Shown: positions 17,144-26,572, counted from the stretch's first letter. The stretch is DNA of 64,000 nucleotides from Halogeometricum pallidum JCM 14848 (GCF_000337095.1 NZ_AOIV01000003.1:1-64000), one strand, 5' to 3'. A program made the numbers and translations. The notes: generated by a model not told the origin, from the sequence alone.

Positions 17144-18298
17144 ATGGAGGCACGAACCCGGGAGTACCTGGAGGGGCGGTTCGGCGACTACTACCGCCGC
17201 GCGGACGTCTCCCTCCCGCCCGCCGCGGAGCGGCGCGAGTGGGGGTACATCCCGTGGAGCGCCGGCGGGACGACGATGGTCCGCCACCAGTCCGTCCTCG
17301 ACCTCGGGGACGTGAGCGACTTCCTCGCGCGGACGGCCCCGCGGCACGTCTACTTCTCCTCGGCGCGGTTCGACGACCCCGGCGCGGGGACGATGGAGGA
17401 GAAGGACTGGCGGTCGGCCGACCTCGTGTTCGACCTGGACGCGGACCACCTCCCCGGGGTCGACCCCGAGACGACGTCGTACGCGGACATGCTCGCCGCC
17501 TGCAAGGAGGACCTGCTGAAACTCCTCGAGTTTCTGGACGAGGACTTCGACTTCCGCGAGACGCAGGTCGTCTTCTCCGGCGGCCGCGGGTACCACGTTC
17601 ACGTGCGCGACGAGTCGGTGCGCGGCCTCGACAGCGAGGCGCGCCGCGAGATAGTCGACTACGTCCGCGCCATCGACCTCGACGTGGAGGGACTGGTGGG
17701 CACGGAGTCGAACCGGGGGACGACCCGACGCGTCCTCCGCCGCCGGGGCGGGTGGGGTGCGCGGGTGCACGAGAGGCTTCTGACGCTGGCATCCGACCTC
17801 CGCGAGATGGACGAGGCGTCGGCGCTGGAGCGACTCCAGGAACTGCAGGGCATCGGCGAGGGGCGCGCGAAGACCATCCTCGGGCAGGTGCACAGTAACT
17901 TCGACGCCATCCGCGAGGGCAACGTCGAGGCCGGCGGCCCGGGGACGCGCATCCTCGTGGACGCCCTGGCGCGCGAGGCCGTCGAGGCGGAGACGGCGCC
18001 CATCGACGAACCGGTGACGACGGACACGAAGCGGCTCATCCGCCTGCCGGGGAGCCTCCACGGCGGGTCGTCGCTGCGGGTGAAGCCGCTCGACCGCGAC
18101 GACATCGCGGACTTCGACCCGCTCGAAGACGCCGTCGCCGACCGGTTCCGGGGGAACGAGACCGAGATTCGCGTGACGGACCCGGGCCCGGTCGAGTTCG
18201 ACGGCGATAGTTTTACACTCAGCGAAGGTGACCAATCCGTAGAAGAGTGCCTCGGGGTCTTTCTCATGGCCCGGGGTCGCGCCGAGAAGGTGAAATAA
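17144..18298 (+). CDS. priS: DNA primase small (catalytic) subunit
   Basis: The 384-residue archaeal/eukaryotic-type primase catalytic subunit makes RNA/DNA primers for replication together with the large subunit PriL (not in this window). The acidic metal-binding motif is [10 protein letters not shown] (about residues 93-102), preceded by the [11 protein letters not shown] segment. The [12 protein letters not shown] motif (about 145-156) with its His is typical, and a later [16 protein letters not shown] supplies the third conserved stretch. The stop overlaps the GINS start by one base (TAATG), so the two replication genes are coupled. Confidence 0.95.
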   Translation: MEARTREYLEGRFGDYYRRADVSLPPAAERREWGYIPWSAGGTTMVRHQSVLDLGDVSDFLARTAPRHVYFSSARFDDPGAGTMEEKDWRSADLVFDLDADHLPGVDPETTSYADMLAACKEDLLKLLEFLDEDFDFRETQVVFSGGRGYHVHVRDESVRGLDSEARREIVDYVRAIDLDVEGLVGTESNRGTTRRVLRRRGGWGARVHERLLTLASDLREMDEASALERLQELQGIGEGRAKTILGQVHSNFDAIREGNVEAGGPGTRILVDALAREAVEAETAPIDEPVTTDTKRLIRLPGSLHGGSSLRVKPLDRDDIADFDPLEDAVADRFRGNETEIRVTDPGPVEFDGDSFTLSEGDQSVEECLGVFLMARGRAEKVK

Positions 18299-19344
18299 TG
18301 GATTTAGACGAGTTACGGAGCGTCCGACGGACGGAGCGACAGAAGGACAGCCTCCAGCACCTCCGAGACTCGTTCTACGGGGACGTGGCCGACTACATCG
18401 CCCAGCAGAAGGCCGAACGAAAGCGCGCGGCCGACCGGGCCGACGACCCGTTCTCCGACCCCGACGTGGGCCGCCTCACGGACGAGATAGAGACCGCCGA
18501 GGACGTGGTCGAGGCCGTCTACGAACGCCGCGTCGGCAAAGTGGTCAAACTCGCCTCCTTCGCCGCGGCGGATATGAGCGCCGACACGAACGGTCTCACC
18601 GCCGAGGAACGAGACCTGTTCGAGGACCTAGTCGACCGCATCAAGGAGAACCGCGGAACCGTGCTCGACGTCCTCGCGGGCAAGCGCTCCGGGGCGGCGC
18701 AGTCCTCGGATTCCGCCCCCTCCGAACCCGTCGGACCCGCCGACGAGGGACCGAGTCCGGACGCCGGCGTGGCGGACCCGGCCGACGATTCGTCCGCGAC
18801 CCGCGGGACGGACGAGGAGGCGGCCGCGGACCCGACCGGCGACGCGCCGCCGGCCCCGCCGGACCTGGATCCGGACGCGCCCGCGGGCGGGTCGGGCGAC
18901 GTGCTCGCGGACGCGATGGGTGGCGGTGAGGACGGCGAGAGCGAGGCCGGGACGGGAACCGCCGCGGACGCCGCCCCGACGGCCGGGGACGCCGCGGACG
19001 AGACACCGCGTGACGCCTCGAAAGCCCGAGACGAGTCCCAATCGACGGCGGCCGACCGTCCCGCGACGGAGGCGTCGGCCGTCGTGGAGGACGGCGCGGA
19101 AACCGAACCCACGACCGAAACCGCCGGGGCAGAACCCGGGACCGGGGGCGAAGCGGGGTCGGAGACCGAAACCGACGACGCGGACGACACCGACCGCGTC
19201 ACCCTCCGTATCACCCGCGACGTGGGACAGATCCTCGGCGTCGACGAACGCGAGTACGACCTCGCCACCGAGGACGTGGTCACCCTGCCGGCGACGAACG
19301 CCGGCCCCCTCGTCGAACGCGGGGCGGCCGAACGCCTCGACTGA
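18298..19344 (+). CDS. GINS complex subunit (Gins51/Sld5-like)
   Basis: GINS bridges the MCM helicase and primase/polymerase at the replication fork. The start at 18298 overlaps the priS stop by one base. The 348-residue protein has a helical A-domain (about residues 1-128, [20 protein letters not shown] onward) and a small C-terminal B-domain (about 297-348, VTLRITRDVGQILGVDE). Between them is a long acidic Ala/Asp/Glu/Gly/Pro/Thr-rich linker of about 165 residues. Archaeal GINS proteins are usually under 200 residues, so the linker is an unusual expansion. The adjacency with priS is the classic archaeal arrangement. Confidence 0.88.
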   Translation: MDLDELRSVRRTERQKDSLQHLRDSFYGDVADYIAQQKAERKRAADRADDPFSDPDVGRLTDEIETAEDVVEAVYERRVGKVVKLASFAAADMSADTNGLTAEERDLFEDLVDRIKENRGTVLDVLAGKRSGAAQSSDSAPSEPVGPADEGPSPDAGVADPADDSSATRGTDEEAAADPTGDAPPAPPDLDPDAPAGGSGDVLADAMGGGEDGESEAGTGTAADAAPTAGDAADETPRDASKARDESQSTAADRPATEASAVVEDGAETEPTTETAGAEPGTGGEAGSETETDDADDTDRVTLRITRDVGQILGVDEREYDLATEDVVTLPATNAGPLVERGAAERLD

Positions 19345-19406
19345 CCGACCCCGACCCGTCTCGCCGCGACCGGCGCCGTTTTGACGCTCCCGCCCGACGG
19401 AAAAAT

Positions 19407-19874
19407 ATGCTCAGCGTCGGCGACGAAGCGCCGGATTTCGAGTTGGAGAATCAGGACGGCGAGACGGTGTCGCTCTCGCGGTTCGAGGGCGAGTACGTCG
19501 TCGTCTACTTCTACCCCCGCGCGAACACGCCGGGGTGCACCACCGAGGCGTGCGAGTTCCGCGACGCCTACGACGAGTTCGAAGACCGGGGGGTGACCGT
19601 CCTCGGCGTCAGCGACGACCCCGTTTCGGACCTCAAGGAGTTCGAGGACGACCACGACCTGCCCTTCCCCCTCCTCTCCGACGAGGACGGGTCCGTCGCT
19701 TCGGCGTACGACTCCTACGGCGAGAAGAACATGTTCGGCGACACCTTCGACGGCGTGTTCCGCAACACCTACGTCGTCGCGCCGGACGGGACGATAGCGT
19801 TCGCCTACGAGGGCGTCTCCCCCGAGGGGCACGCCGAACAGATTCTCACCGACCTCGACGAGTCGGGCGCGTAG
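19407..19874 (+). CDS. bcp: Thiol peroxidase of the BCP/PrxQ peroxiredoxin family
   Basis: A 155-residue thioredoxin-fold peroxidase that reduces hydrogen and organic peroxides. The catalytic motif is PRANTPGCTTEACEFRD (about residues 39-55), with the peroxidatic Cys in TPGC and the resolving Cys five residues later in the same helix, which is the PrxQ/BCP type. The NTYVVAPDG strand near residue 115 is typical. A GAAAAATA TATA-like run ends just before the ATG, too close for a classical promoter; a TTTTGACG element lies about 27 nt upstream. Confidence 0.93.
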   Translation: MLSVGDEAPDFELENQDGETVSLSRFEGEYVVVYFYPRANTPGCTTEACEFRDAYDEFEDRGVTVLGVSDDPVSDLKEFEDDHDLPFPLLSDEDGSVASAYDSYGEKNMFGDTFDGVFRNTYVVAPDGTIAFAYEGVSPEGHAEQILTDLDESGA

Positions 19875-20126
19875 GCACGAACGCGGATTTCCGCCCGCGC
19901 GCGAATCCGACGAGTCGGTCGGTGACGCGGATCGGTTTCCCCTCTTTCTCGGCGAGCACACCTCGTTTCCGGTAAAATAAACTCTCAACTAGTGGATTTC
20001 GTCTCTTCCGAGCAGAACGTATCTCTACGTAGCGGTGGGGTGCGCTAAAAGGCCGTCGGTCGGCGGGTCGAATCGCCGCAAAAAGACGTCCCGTTCGGAG
20101 TCGAGTCGAGGCGGCGCGAGCGTCCC

Positions 20127-22391
20127 TTACTGGAACGTCCGGCCGACCTCGGCCTCGGGTTCGCGTTCCACGTCGCTCTTCTGGAACCGCTCTTCGATCT
20201 CCTCGTAGCGGCGGCGCGTCTCCTCGGTGACGCTCGGACCGACCTCGTCGAGGGCCGCCTCGAAGTGGTCCATCGTGACGCGGACGTTGCCGATGGAGTC
20301 TTCGACCTCCTCGCGACTCACGCTGCGGATGAACTCGCGGCTTGCGGCCATCGACGCCTCGCGGCAGACCGCTTCGATGTCGGCGCCGACGTAGCCGTCC
20401 GTCTTCCGCGCGAGTTTGTCGAGGTCCACGTCGTCCGCGAGCGGTTTGTGCTCGCTGTGCACGCCGAAGATGGCGCGGCGCGCCTCCTCGTCGGGCACCG
20501 GCACGTGGACGTGCCTGTCGAGTCGGCCGGGGCGGAGCAGGGCCGAGTCGATGAGGTCCGGGCGGTTCGTGGTCGCGACGACGACCACGTCCTCGAGCGA
20601 TTCGAGGCCGTCCAGCTCGGTCAGGAGCTGCGAGACGACGCGCTCGGAGACGCCCGAGTCGCCGGAGTTACGACCGCGCTCGGTGGCGATGGAGTCGATC
20701 TCGTCGAAGAACACCACCGTCGGGGCGTTCTCGCGCGCCTTCTTGAACACCTCGCGGACGCCCTTCTCGGACTCGCCGACGTACTTGTTGAGCAGTTCCG
20801 GCCCCTTCACCGAGATGAAGTTGGACTCGGACTCGTTTGCGACGGCCTTCGCCAGCAGGGTCTTCCCCGTGCCCGGCGGGCCGTACAGCATCACGCCCTT
20901 GGCGGACTGCATGTCCATCTGCTCGAACACCTCGGGGTACTCGAGCGGCCACTGGATGGTCTCGCGGAGGCGCTCTTTGGTGGCCTCGAGGCCGCCCACG
21001 TCCTCCCAGGTCACGTCCGGGACTTCGACGAACACCTCGCGGAGCGCGGAGGGTTCGATGCCCTTCATCGCGTCCTTGAAGTCGTCGTCGCGGACCTCCA
21101 GCGATTCGAGCACCTCGGTGTCTATCTCCTCCGATTCGAGGTCCAACTGCGGGCGGATGCGCCGCACGGCGTTCATCGCGGCCTCCTTGGCGAGGCTCTC
21201 GACGTCGGCGCCGACGAAGCCGTGCGTGATGTCGGCGTACTCGTCGAGGTCGACGTCTTCGGCGGTCGGCATGCTGCGGGTGTGGACCTGCAGGATCTCC
21301 TTGCGGCCCTCGCGGTCCGGCACGCCGATTTCGATTTCGCGGTCGAACCGGCCGCCGCGGCGCAGGGCGGGGTCGATGGCGTCGACGCGGTTGGTCGCGC
21401 CGATGACGACCACCTCGCCGCGTTCGTCCAGCCCGTCCATCAGGCTGAGCAACTGCGCGACGACGCGTCGCTCCACGTCGCCGCCCGCTTCGCCGCGCTT
21501 GGGGGCGATGGAGTCTATCTCGTCGATGAAGACGATGGCCGGGGCGCTCTCTTCGGCCTCCTCGAATATCTCGCGGAGTTGCTCCTCGCTCTCGCCGTAG
21601 TACTTCGACATGATCTCCGGCCCGGAGATGGTGTGGAAGCTGGCGTCTATCTCGTTGGCGACGGCCTTGGCGATGAGCGTCTTCCCGGTGCCCGGCGGGC
21701 CGTGCAGGAGCACGCCCTTCGGCGGTTCGATGCCGAGGCGCTTGAACAGTTCCGGATGGCGCATCGGGAGTTCGATCATCTCCCGGACCTGCTCTAGCTC
21801 GCGGTCGAGACCGCCGATGTCCTCGTAGGCGACCGAGGGACCCTCGCCGGTTCCGTCCTCGCCGGAGCCGTGAATCTCCTCGGCGGGCTTCTGGCTGATC
21901 TGGACCTCCGTGGAGTCGGTGATGACGACCGTCCCCTGCGGTTGCGTGGAGGCGACCCTCACCGGGACCGACTGGTTCGAGGAGGTCATGAAGCCGAACC
22001 CGAGCGGAAGCTGGATGCTCTGGCCCTTCGTGACGGGCTGACCCGAGAGCTTATCGCGGATGTACGTCCCGACGTTCCCGCCGATACGGAGGTTCTGCGG
22101 GAGCGCGATGGAGACGGTCTTGGCGGGCTTCACGTCCGCTTGTTCGACCTGCACGCGGTCGTCGATGCCCACGTTCGCCTGCTGGCGAAGTCGGCCGTCG
22201 ATGCGGATGACGCCCGTGCCGCGGTCCTCGGGGTAGCCCGGCCACACGCGCGCGATAGTGGTGCCGCCGTCGCCGTCGATACGGATGTAGTCGCCGCCCT
22301 CGAGGCCGAGTTCTTCGGCGGCCTGGCGGTCGATGGCCGCGAGTCCGCGACCGGCATCCTTCTGCTTCAGTGGTTTGACGATGAGTTTCAT
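20127..22391 (-). CDS. CDC48/VAT-type AAA+ ATPase
   Basis: A 754-residue double-ring ATPase that unfolds proteins for the proteasome or for complex disassembly. The N-domain (about 1-190) has the double-psi barrel ([20 protein letters not shown]). D1 has Walker [15 protein letters not shown] (about 229-242) and Walker [14 protein letters not shown]2 has [14 protein letters not shown] (about 502-515), [15 protein letters not shown] and the arginine-finger/sensor stretches. The end, EVGRTFQ, lacks a clear HbYX proteasome-docking motif. The ATG overlaps the stop of the upstream Hsp20-like gene (ATGA). Confidence 0.95.
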   Translation of the reverse strand: MKLIVKPLKQKDAGRGLAAIDRQAAEELGLEGGDYIRIDGDGGTTIARVWPGYPEDRGTGVIRIDGRLRQQANVGIDDRVQVEQADVKPAKTVSIALPQNLRIGGNVGTYIRDKLSGQPVTKGQSIQLPLGFGFMTSSNQSVPVRVASTQPQGTVVITDSTEVQISQKPAEEIHGSGEDGTGEGPSVAYEDIGGLDRELEQVREMIELPMRHPELFKRLGIEPPKGVLLHGPPGTGKTLIAKAVANEIDASFHTISGPEIMSKYYGESEEQLREIFEEAEESAPAIVFIDEIDSIAPKRGEAGGDVERRVVAQLLSLMDGLDERGEVVVIGATNRVDAIDPALRRGGRFDREIEIGVPDREGRKEILQVHTRSMPTAEDVDLDEYADITHGFVGADVESLAKEAAMNAVRRIRPQLDLESEEIDTEVLESLEVRDDDFKDAMKGIEPSALREVFVEVPDVTWEDVGGLEATKERLRETIQWPLEYPEVFEQMDMQSAKGVMLYGPPGTGKTLLAKAVANESESNFISVKGPELLNKYVGESEKGVREVFKKARENAPTVVFFDEIDSIATERGRNSGDSGVSERVVSQLLTELDGLESLEDVVVVATTNRPDLIDSALLRPGRLDRHVHVPVPDEEARRAIFGVHSEHKPLADDVDLDKLARKTDGYVGADIEAVCREASMAASREFIRSVSREEVEDSIGNVRVTMDHFEAALDEVGPSVTEETRRRYEEIEERFQKSDVEREPEAEVGRTFQ

Positions 22392-22636
22392 TTTTGAACG
22401 GTGATGGTGAGTACGCCGTTGTTCGTAGCGACCGCTACGTCCTCACCGGGGAGTTCGAATTCCGTCTCGGTAACTTTATCGCCCGATTCGGCGACGACGA
22501 TGGCGGTCGTTCCGACCACGTCGACGCTGATATCGTCGCCGAACGTGCCCGTGTCGGCGGCGATGACCCACTCGTTTTCGTACTCGTAGCGGCGGAGGAA
22601 TTGCTCGTCTCCACCGGTGAACTGTTGCGTACTCAT
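22388..22636 (-). CDS. Small Hsp20-like beta-sandwich protein (DUF7127-like), coupled to cdc48
   Basis: Met at 22636 ([13 protein letters not shown]) gives an 82-residue acidic protein. The strand pattern [35 protein letters not shown] and GVLTITVQ looks like a trimmed alpha-crystallin/CS-type beta sandwich, with the final GVLTITV strand the most characteristic. Its stop overlaps the cdc48 start by 4 nt, so the two are translationally coupled. I recall such proteins as DUF7127. A role as Cdc48 adaptor or chaperone partner is inference. The longer in-frame extension upstream is not protein-like. Confidence 0.72.
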   Translation of the reverse strand: MSTQQFTGGDEQFLRRYEYENEWVIAADTGTFGDDISVDVVGTTAIVVAESGDKVTETEFELPGEDVAVATNNGVLTITVQK

Positions 22637-22801
22637 GTTGGGACCTAACCATAGGTAATCCGTCCTAGAATATAAACCTTTCCCCGACTGACCAGGGGAC
22701 GGGAGGCGTGTACCGGTCGAGCGGTTGTATTGCGGTTCACAGGCGTCCGGTGCCGTCGGCCCTCGTGTGGGCTTTATCAACGGCGGGCGTCAACGGTGGC
22801 T

Positions 22802-23581
22802 ATGGACACCGTCACGCACCACGGCCGGGAGACGGCGTACCGGTTCTCCGACCGCGGCGGGGCCGGACCGACGCACCTGTTCGTCCACGGCAGCGGCGGC
22901 ACGCACGCCGTCTGGAAGTCCCAGTTCCGCCTCGCCGACGAGACGCCCGTCGCCGCTCTCGACCTGAGCGGGCACGGCGAGAGCGAGGACGTGAACGCCG
23001 ACCCAGGGTACGAGGCGCTCTCGGTCTACGTCGACGACGTGGCGGCCGTCGTCGAGGAGACGGGCGCGTCGGTGCTGGTCGGCAACTCGCTCGGCGGCGC
23101 CGTGGCGCTCACGGCCGCCCTCGAACGCGACGTCCCCCTCGACGGCCTCGTCCTCGCGGGCACGGGCGCGAGACTCCGAGTCCTCGACGACCTGCTGCGG
23201 TGGCTCTCCGAGGACTTCGAGCGCGCCGTGGAGTTCCTCCACCAGCCCGAACTGCTGTTCGCCGACCCGGACAGCGAGTACACGGATTTCTCCCGGGACG
23301 CGATGCGGTCGGTCGGTCGCGCCGTCACCGAACGCGACTTCCGCACCTGTCACGCGTTCGACGTGCGCGAGGACCTCGAGCGGATTTCGACGCCGGCGCT
23401 GGCGCTGGTCGGCGAACACGACCGACTCACGCCGCGGCGGTACCACGAGTATCTCGCCGAGGAGATGCCGGACTGCGAACTCGGGGTCGTCGAGGACGCC
23501 GCCCATCTGTCGATGCTGGAACGACCCGAGGCGTTCAACGTCGCCGTTCGGGACTTCGTGGAGCGACGCCTCGGCGAGTAG
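22802..23581 (+). CDS. Alpha/beta-fold hydrolase
   Basis: A 259-residue hydrolase with the oxyanion-hole motif VHGSGG (about residues 27-32), nucleophile elbow VGNSLGG (Ser about 94), Asp in VGEHDRLTP (about 215) and catalytic His in AAHLSML (about 240). This is a complete triad. ATG 22802 (MDTVTHHGRE) fits the family; the in-frame ATG at 22730 would add 24 residues of poor quality. A GCTTTATCAAC TATA-like run at 22771-22781 lies about 26 nt before it, giving a leaderless start. The substrate (ester, lactone or other) is unknown. Confidence 0.85.
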   Translation: MDTVTHHGRETAYRFSDRGGAGPTHLFVHGSGGTHAVWKSQFRLADETPVAALDLSGHGESEDVNADPGYEALSVYVDDVAAVVEETGASVLVGNSLGGAVALTAALERDVPLDGLVLAGTGARLRVLDDLLRWLSEDFERAVEFLHQPELLFADPDSEYTDFSRDAMRSVGRAVTERDFRTCHAFDVREDLERISTPALALVGEHDRLTPRRYHEYLAEEMPDCELGVVEDAAHLSMLERPEAFNVAVRDFVERRLGE

Positions 23582-23920
23582 GGTGCGAACGTTTTCGATG
23601 ATAGATGTTCTCCACTCGTATCTCTCGCGTACCGGAGATTTTCGTCCCCAGTCTGTCACTCAAATCCTCACTGCTGATTAAGTGGGTGAACGTACGATTT
23701 CATGCGCGTCCGAGATGATACTCAAACAGGAGGCGGAACCCACCCGTGCCTCGGTGGAACGTTAGTCAGACTCTCGTCTCCTACCGTTTGATAGACGACC
23801 TGACCGTCCCGTTTCTTCCGAACCTTCTCTCATGCGTACCTCCCCGAGTGAACGGTCCGTCGGGACCCCGCTCGGACCGCTGTCGCTTCCGGTGCGAGTC
23901 GCGACGCCGGCGCGAACCGG
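23582..23920. other. 339-nt intergenic region without a supported gene
   Basis: The region between the hydrolase and panB (tail to tail) is less GC-rich than its surroundings. A GATTAAGT box near 23677-23684 precedes an ATG at 23702 that opens a 29-codon ORF, but its composition is not convincing. No RNA gene or repeat was recognised. It may be decayed sequence. Confidence 0.5.
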
Positions 23921-24730
23921 TCAGTACAACTCGTCCAGTTCGTCGGCGGTGTGGCCGTGCTCCTCGGCCGGGAACTCGCCCGACTCGACCGCCTCGCGGT
24001 ACCCGGAGACGGCGTCGAGCATCTCGCCTCTGAGGTCCCCGAACTGCTTCGAGAACGGCGGCGACCGCTCGGAGAGTCCGAGCACGTCGTCGACGACGAG
24101 CACCTGCCCGTCGCAGTCGCCGCCCGCGCCGATACCGATGGTGGGAATCGAGAGCGCGTCGGTCACCTGCGCGGCCAGGTTGGCGGGGACGTGTTCGAGG
24201 ACGAGGGCGAAGGCGCCGGCGTCCTCGTGTCTGCGGGCCAAATCGAGAATTTCGTGGGCGTCGTCTCGCGTCGTCCCCTGCCGGCCGTAGCCGGTCTCCT
24301 TCATCCGTTGGGGAGTCAGACCGAGGTGGGCCATCACGGGGACGCCGAGTTCCACGAGTCGCTCCGTGAGTTCGACCGTGTGGGGACCGGACTCCAACTT
24401 CACCGCGTCCGCGCCCGCCTCCTTCACCATCCGCCCGCAGTTCCGGACGCTCTCGGCGTCGTCGACGCCGAACGAGAGGAATGGCATGTCGGCGACGACG
24501 AGGGCGTCCGCCGCGCCGCGCGCGACGGCCCCCGTCCGCGACGCTATCTCGTCGACGGTGACCGGGAGCGTCGAGTCGTAGCCGAGGTCGGTGTTGCCGA
24601 CGCTGTCGCCGACGAGGAGCACGTCGATACCCGCGTCGTTCGCCACTCGGGCGGTCGTCGCGTCGTAGGCGGTCAGCATCGTGATCGGCGTCGAACCCGC
24701 CATCTCGCGCACGTCGCGTACCGTCGTCAT
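23921..24730 (-). CDS. panB: 3-methyl-2-oxobutanoate hydroxymethyltransferase (PanB)
   Basis: PanB transfers a hydroxymethyl group from methylene-tetrahydrofolate or an archaeal equivalent to 2-oxoisovalerate, forming ketopantoate for coenzyme A synthesis. The 269-residue TIM-barrel protein has the expected MLTAYDATTARVA start region, the metal-ligand LLVGDSVGNT motif, MVKEAGADAVKLE with the substrate lysine, VPVMAHLGLTPQ, and IGIGAGGDCDGQVLV near residue 200. The length fits the family. No other CoA gene is adjacent. Confidence 0.95.
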   Translation of the reverse strand: MTTVRDVREMAGSTPITMLTAYDATTARVANDAGIDVLLVGDSVGNTDLGYDSTLPVTVDEIASRTGAVARGAADALVVADMPFLSFGVDDAESVRNCGRMVKEAGADAVKLESGPHTVELTERLVELGVPVMAHLGLTPQRMKETGYGRQGTTRDDAHEILDLARRHEDAGAFALVLEHVPANLAAQVTDALSIPTIGIGAGGDCDGQVLVVDDVLGLSERSPPFSKQFGDLRGEMLDAVSGYREAVESGEFPAEEHGHTADELDELY

Positions 24731-24820
24731 GCTCTATGGGACTCCGCTTCGCGTGTTAAGCGTCCCGCTGTCGGTTCCTTCTGCAGGACGGTTATGTATC
24801 CTTAGAGTGACAGAAACGTC

Positions 24821-25015
24821 ATGTCCCCGCTCGCGCGGACGACGGACCGCGGCGTCTCCCCCGTCCTCGGCGGGACGCTGATGGTCGTCGTCTCCCACGA
24901 GGCGGGGAGCGTCGCCGACGGTTCCGAGGTGTTCGTCCGCGACGACGCCGGCAACGAAATCGTCTGGGAGGCAGTCCGGACGGGCGAGTCGAGTATCTCG
25001 CCCGGCGGCTATAGT
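24821..25015 (+). pseudogene. Remnant of an archaeal type IV pilin gene
   Basis: The start MSPLARTTDRGVSPVLGGTL has the RGVSP cleavage-site motif of archaeal type IV pilins (DUF1628-like). The usual long hydrophobic helix is cut after about five residues (MVVV), and the frame runs straight into SHEAGSVADGSEVFVRDDAG, which resembles the C-terminal pilin beta domain. An internal deletion therefore seems to have removed the helix and middle. After SISPGGY the frame loses coding character where the hairpin element begins. It could not act as a normal pilin. Confidence 0.55.
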
Positions 25016-25091
25016 AAGCGTCTGCAACTGTCTACTCAGCCGACCGCGCGCTGTCGTGCGGTCGAACGAGTGATGACGTGCAGACGCTACT
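25013..25091. repeat. Long imperfect palindrome, MITE-like element
   Basis: Nested inverted repeats form an approximately 79-nt hairpin. AGTA (25013-25016) plus GCGTCTGCA (25018-25026) pair with TGCAGACGC (25079-25087) plus TACT (25088-25091). Inside, ACTC pairs with GAGT (25034-25037/25068-25071) and CGACCGC with GCGGTCG (25041-25047/25058-25064). It separates the pilin remnant from a coding-like fragment in another frame. This looks like a non-autonomous element or an IS end. Confidence 0.5.
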
Positions 25092-25248
25092 GTACGTTCA
25101 CGTCGACGGCGGGGGCAGCGACGCGGCCCTGCGACCAATCTGCGAGGCGGGTCAGCGCTACTTCGTCGTCGTCACGCGCGCCGACGGGTCGACGCTCCGG
25201 ATGATAGAGATTCTGCGCGAACCGACCTCGAAGTCCGACGACTGCTGA
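25078..25248 (+). pseudogene. Coding-like fragment after the hairpin element
   Basis: From the GTG at 25078 a 56-codon frame with typical GC-rich third positions continues to a TGA: it starts with VQTLLYVHVDGGGSD and continues with RYFVVVTRADGSTLRM. It has no promoter or credible start of its own. It may be the displaced 3' end of the interrupted gene or of a former neighbour. I do not recognise the sequence. Confidence 0.35.
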
Positions 25249-25296
25249 GGCGCGGAAACCGGCACGCATTACTCGCTCGCCCCGCACGGATACACC

Positions 25297-25572
25297 GTGT
25301 CACGCGTCGAACGGACGAACCCCGAAGGAGTCGACTACGGGTGGGTGATGCAGACGACGTTCGTCGTCACTATCCTCACGGGGTCGCCCACCGTCGCCGC
25401 CCTCTCCGTCGCCTACGACCTCCCGACGTGGGCCGCGCGCGTCTCCTTCGCCGTCCGGGTCGGCGCGGTCATCTGGATTATCACCGCCGTCGCCGTCTTC
25501 CTCTACGCGAAGCGGACGGACGCCGGGGACGGCGGCACCCCACCCGAGGCGGCGGTCGATACGGACGACTGA
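25297..25572 (+). CDS. Small two-span membrane protein (DUF5822-like)
   Basis: A 91-residue protein opened by GTG. Two hydrophobic segments are predicted, about residues 17-40 (VMQTTFVVTILTGSPTVAAL onward) and 50-70 (VRVGAVIWIITAVAVFLYA), followed by a short charged tail. The N-terminus (RTNPEGVDYGWVMQ) looks like the conserved part of a small haloarchaeal family I recall as DUF5822. The function is unknown. The neighbours give no clue: a pseudogene upstream and an eIF2B-like gene downstream. Confidence 0.6.
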   Translation: MSRVERTNPEGVDYGWVMQTTFVVTILTGSPTVAALSVAYDLPTWAARVSFAVRVGAVIWIITAVAVFLYAKRTDAGDGGTPPEAAVDTDD

Positions 25573-25654
25573 GTCGACCCGCGCGACGCCACTAATCGCC
25601 GGCGGGCGACGACGCGCCCGGAAGGTCTTTGGTCCGACTCCGTGACCTGCGGGT

Positions 25655-26509
25655 ATGATAGACGACACGATAGAGGAAATCAGGGAGATGCAGACGCACA
25701 GTTCCTCGGTCGTCGCCATCAAGGCCGCGCGCGCGCTGATGGACCTCCTCGACCGCGACCACGCGACGGTCGAGGAGTACGAACGCGACCTCGAACGCAA
25801 CGTCGGCGCGCTAAAGCGTGCGAATCCCTCACACGCGTCGCTGTACAACGCGATGCAGGAGATACTCGACCAGGTGAAGGGGGAGGGGTCGTCGGTCGAG
25901 GAGGCGAAGACGCTGACCGAGGAGAGCATCGAACGCGTCGTCGACGACGTGGAACAGGGGAAATCGCGCGCCGCCGCCCACGCCGCCGACACGTTCGCTG
26001 ACGGCGAGACGTTCCTCACGCACGACTACTCCTCGACGGTGCTTGACGCCGTCAAGGGCGCCGCGTCGGCCGGGACGCACCTCACCGCCTACGTGACGGA
26101 GGCCCGCCCGCGCTACCTCGGTCGGAAGTCGGCGCGGACGCTCGCGGACATCGACCGGGTGGAACCGCACCTGTTGGTCGACGGCGCGGCGGGCATCTTC
26201 CTCGAAGAGTGCGACCGGGTCGTCGTCGGGATGGACTGCATCGTCGGCGACACCCTGTACAACCGCGTCGGCACGTTTCCCATCGCCGCCACCGCCAACG
26301 AACTCGACGTTCCCGTCACCGTCGTCGGGTCGGGCGCGAAGGTGGTCGAGAGCGGCTTCGTCTTCGAGAACGAGATTCGCTCCCCGGCGGAGGTGTCGCT
26401 GGAACCCGTCGAGAACGTGTACGTCGAGAATCCCGCCTACGACGCCACGCCGATGACGCTCGTCGACCAGGTCATCACCGACGACGGCGTCCTTCACTTC
26501 GAGGTCTGA
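25655..26509 (+). CDS. eIF2B/ribose-1,5-bisphosphate isomerase family protein
   Basis: A 284-residue member of the family that includes eIF2B-alpha, methylthioribose-1-phosphate isomerase and archaeal ribose-1,5-bisphosphate isomerase. The helical N-terminus (about 1-110) precedes a Rossmann-like domain with FLTHDYSSTV (about 122-131), YVTEARPRYLGRK (about 148-160), VVVGMDCIVGD and FVFENEIRSP near the end. In archaea, the isomerase serves AMP and nucleoside salvage with type III RuBisCO. Which member this is cannot be decided by eye. A TCTTTGG promoter-like element lies about 28 nt upstream. Confidence 0.8.
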   Translation: MIDDTIEEIREMQTHSSSVVAIKAARALMDLLDRDHATVEEYERDLERNVGALKRANPSHASLYNAMQEILDQVKGEGSSVEEAKTLTEESIERVVDDVEQGKSRAAAHAADTFADGETFLTHDYSSTVLDAVKGAASAGTHLTAYVTEARPRYLGRKSARTLADIDRVEPHLLVDGAAGIFLEECDRVVVGMDCIVGDTLYNRVGTFPIAATANELDVPVTVVGSGAKVVESGFVFENEIRSPAEVSLEPVENVYVENPAYDATPMTLVDQVITDDGVLHFEV

Positions 26510-26572
26510 TCGCGTTCTCGGGAGTGATAGGCGGGACCGAGGGTTATTTCTCCGGGGCGGCGTCGAGAGCGT

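Noticed and set aside
23702-23791. 29-codon ORF between the hydrolase and panB
   Set aside because: A GATTAAGT box precedes it but codon choice is not haloarchaeal-like and no conserved feature is seen.
24821-25204. 127-codon ORF across the pilin remnant as an intact gene
   Set aside because: The second half has lost coding character, crosses the hairpin element, and lacks the pilin transmembrane helix.
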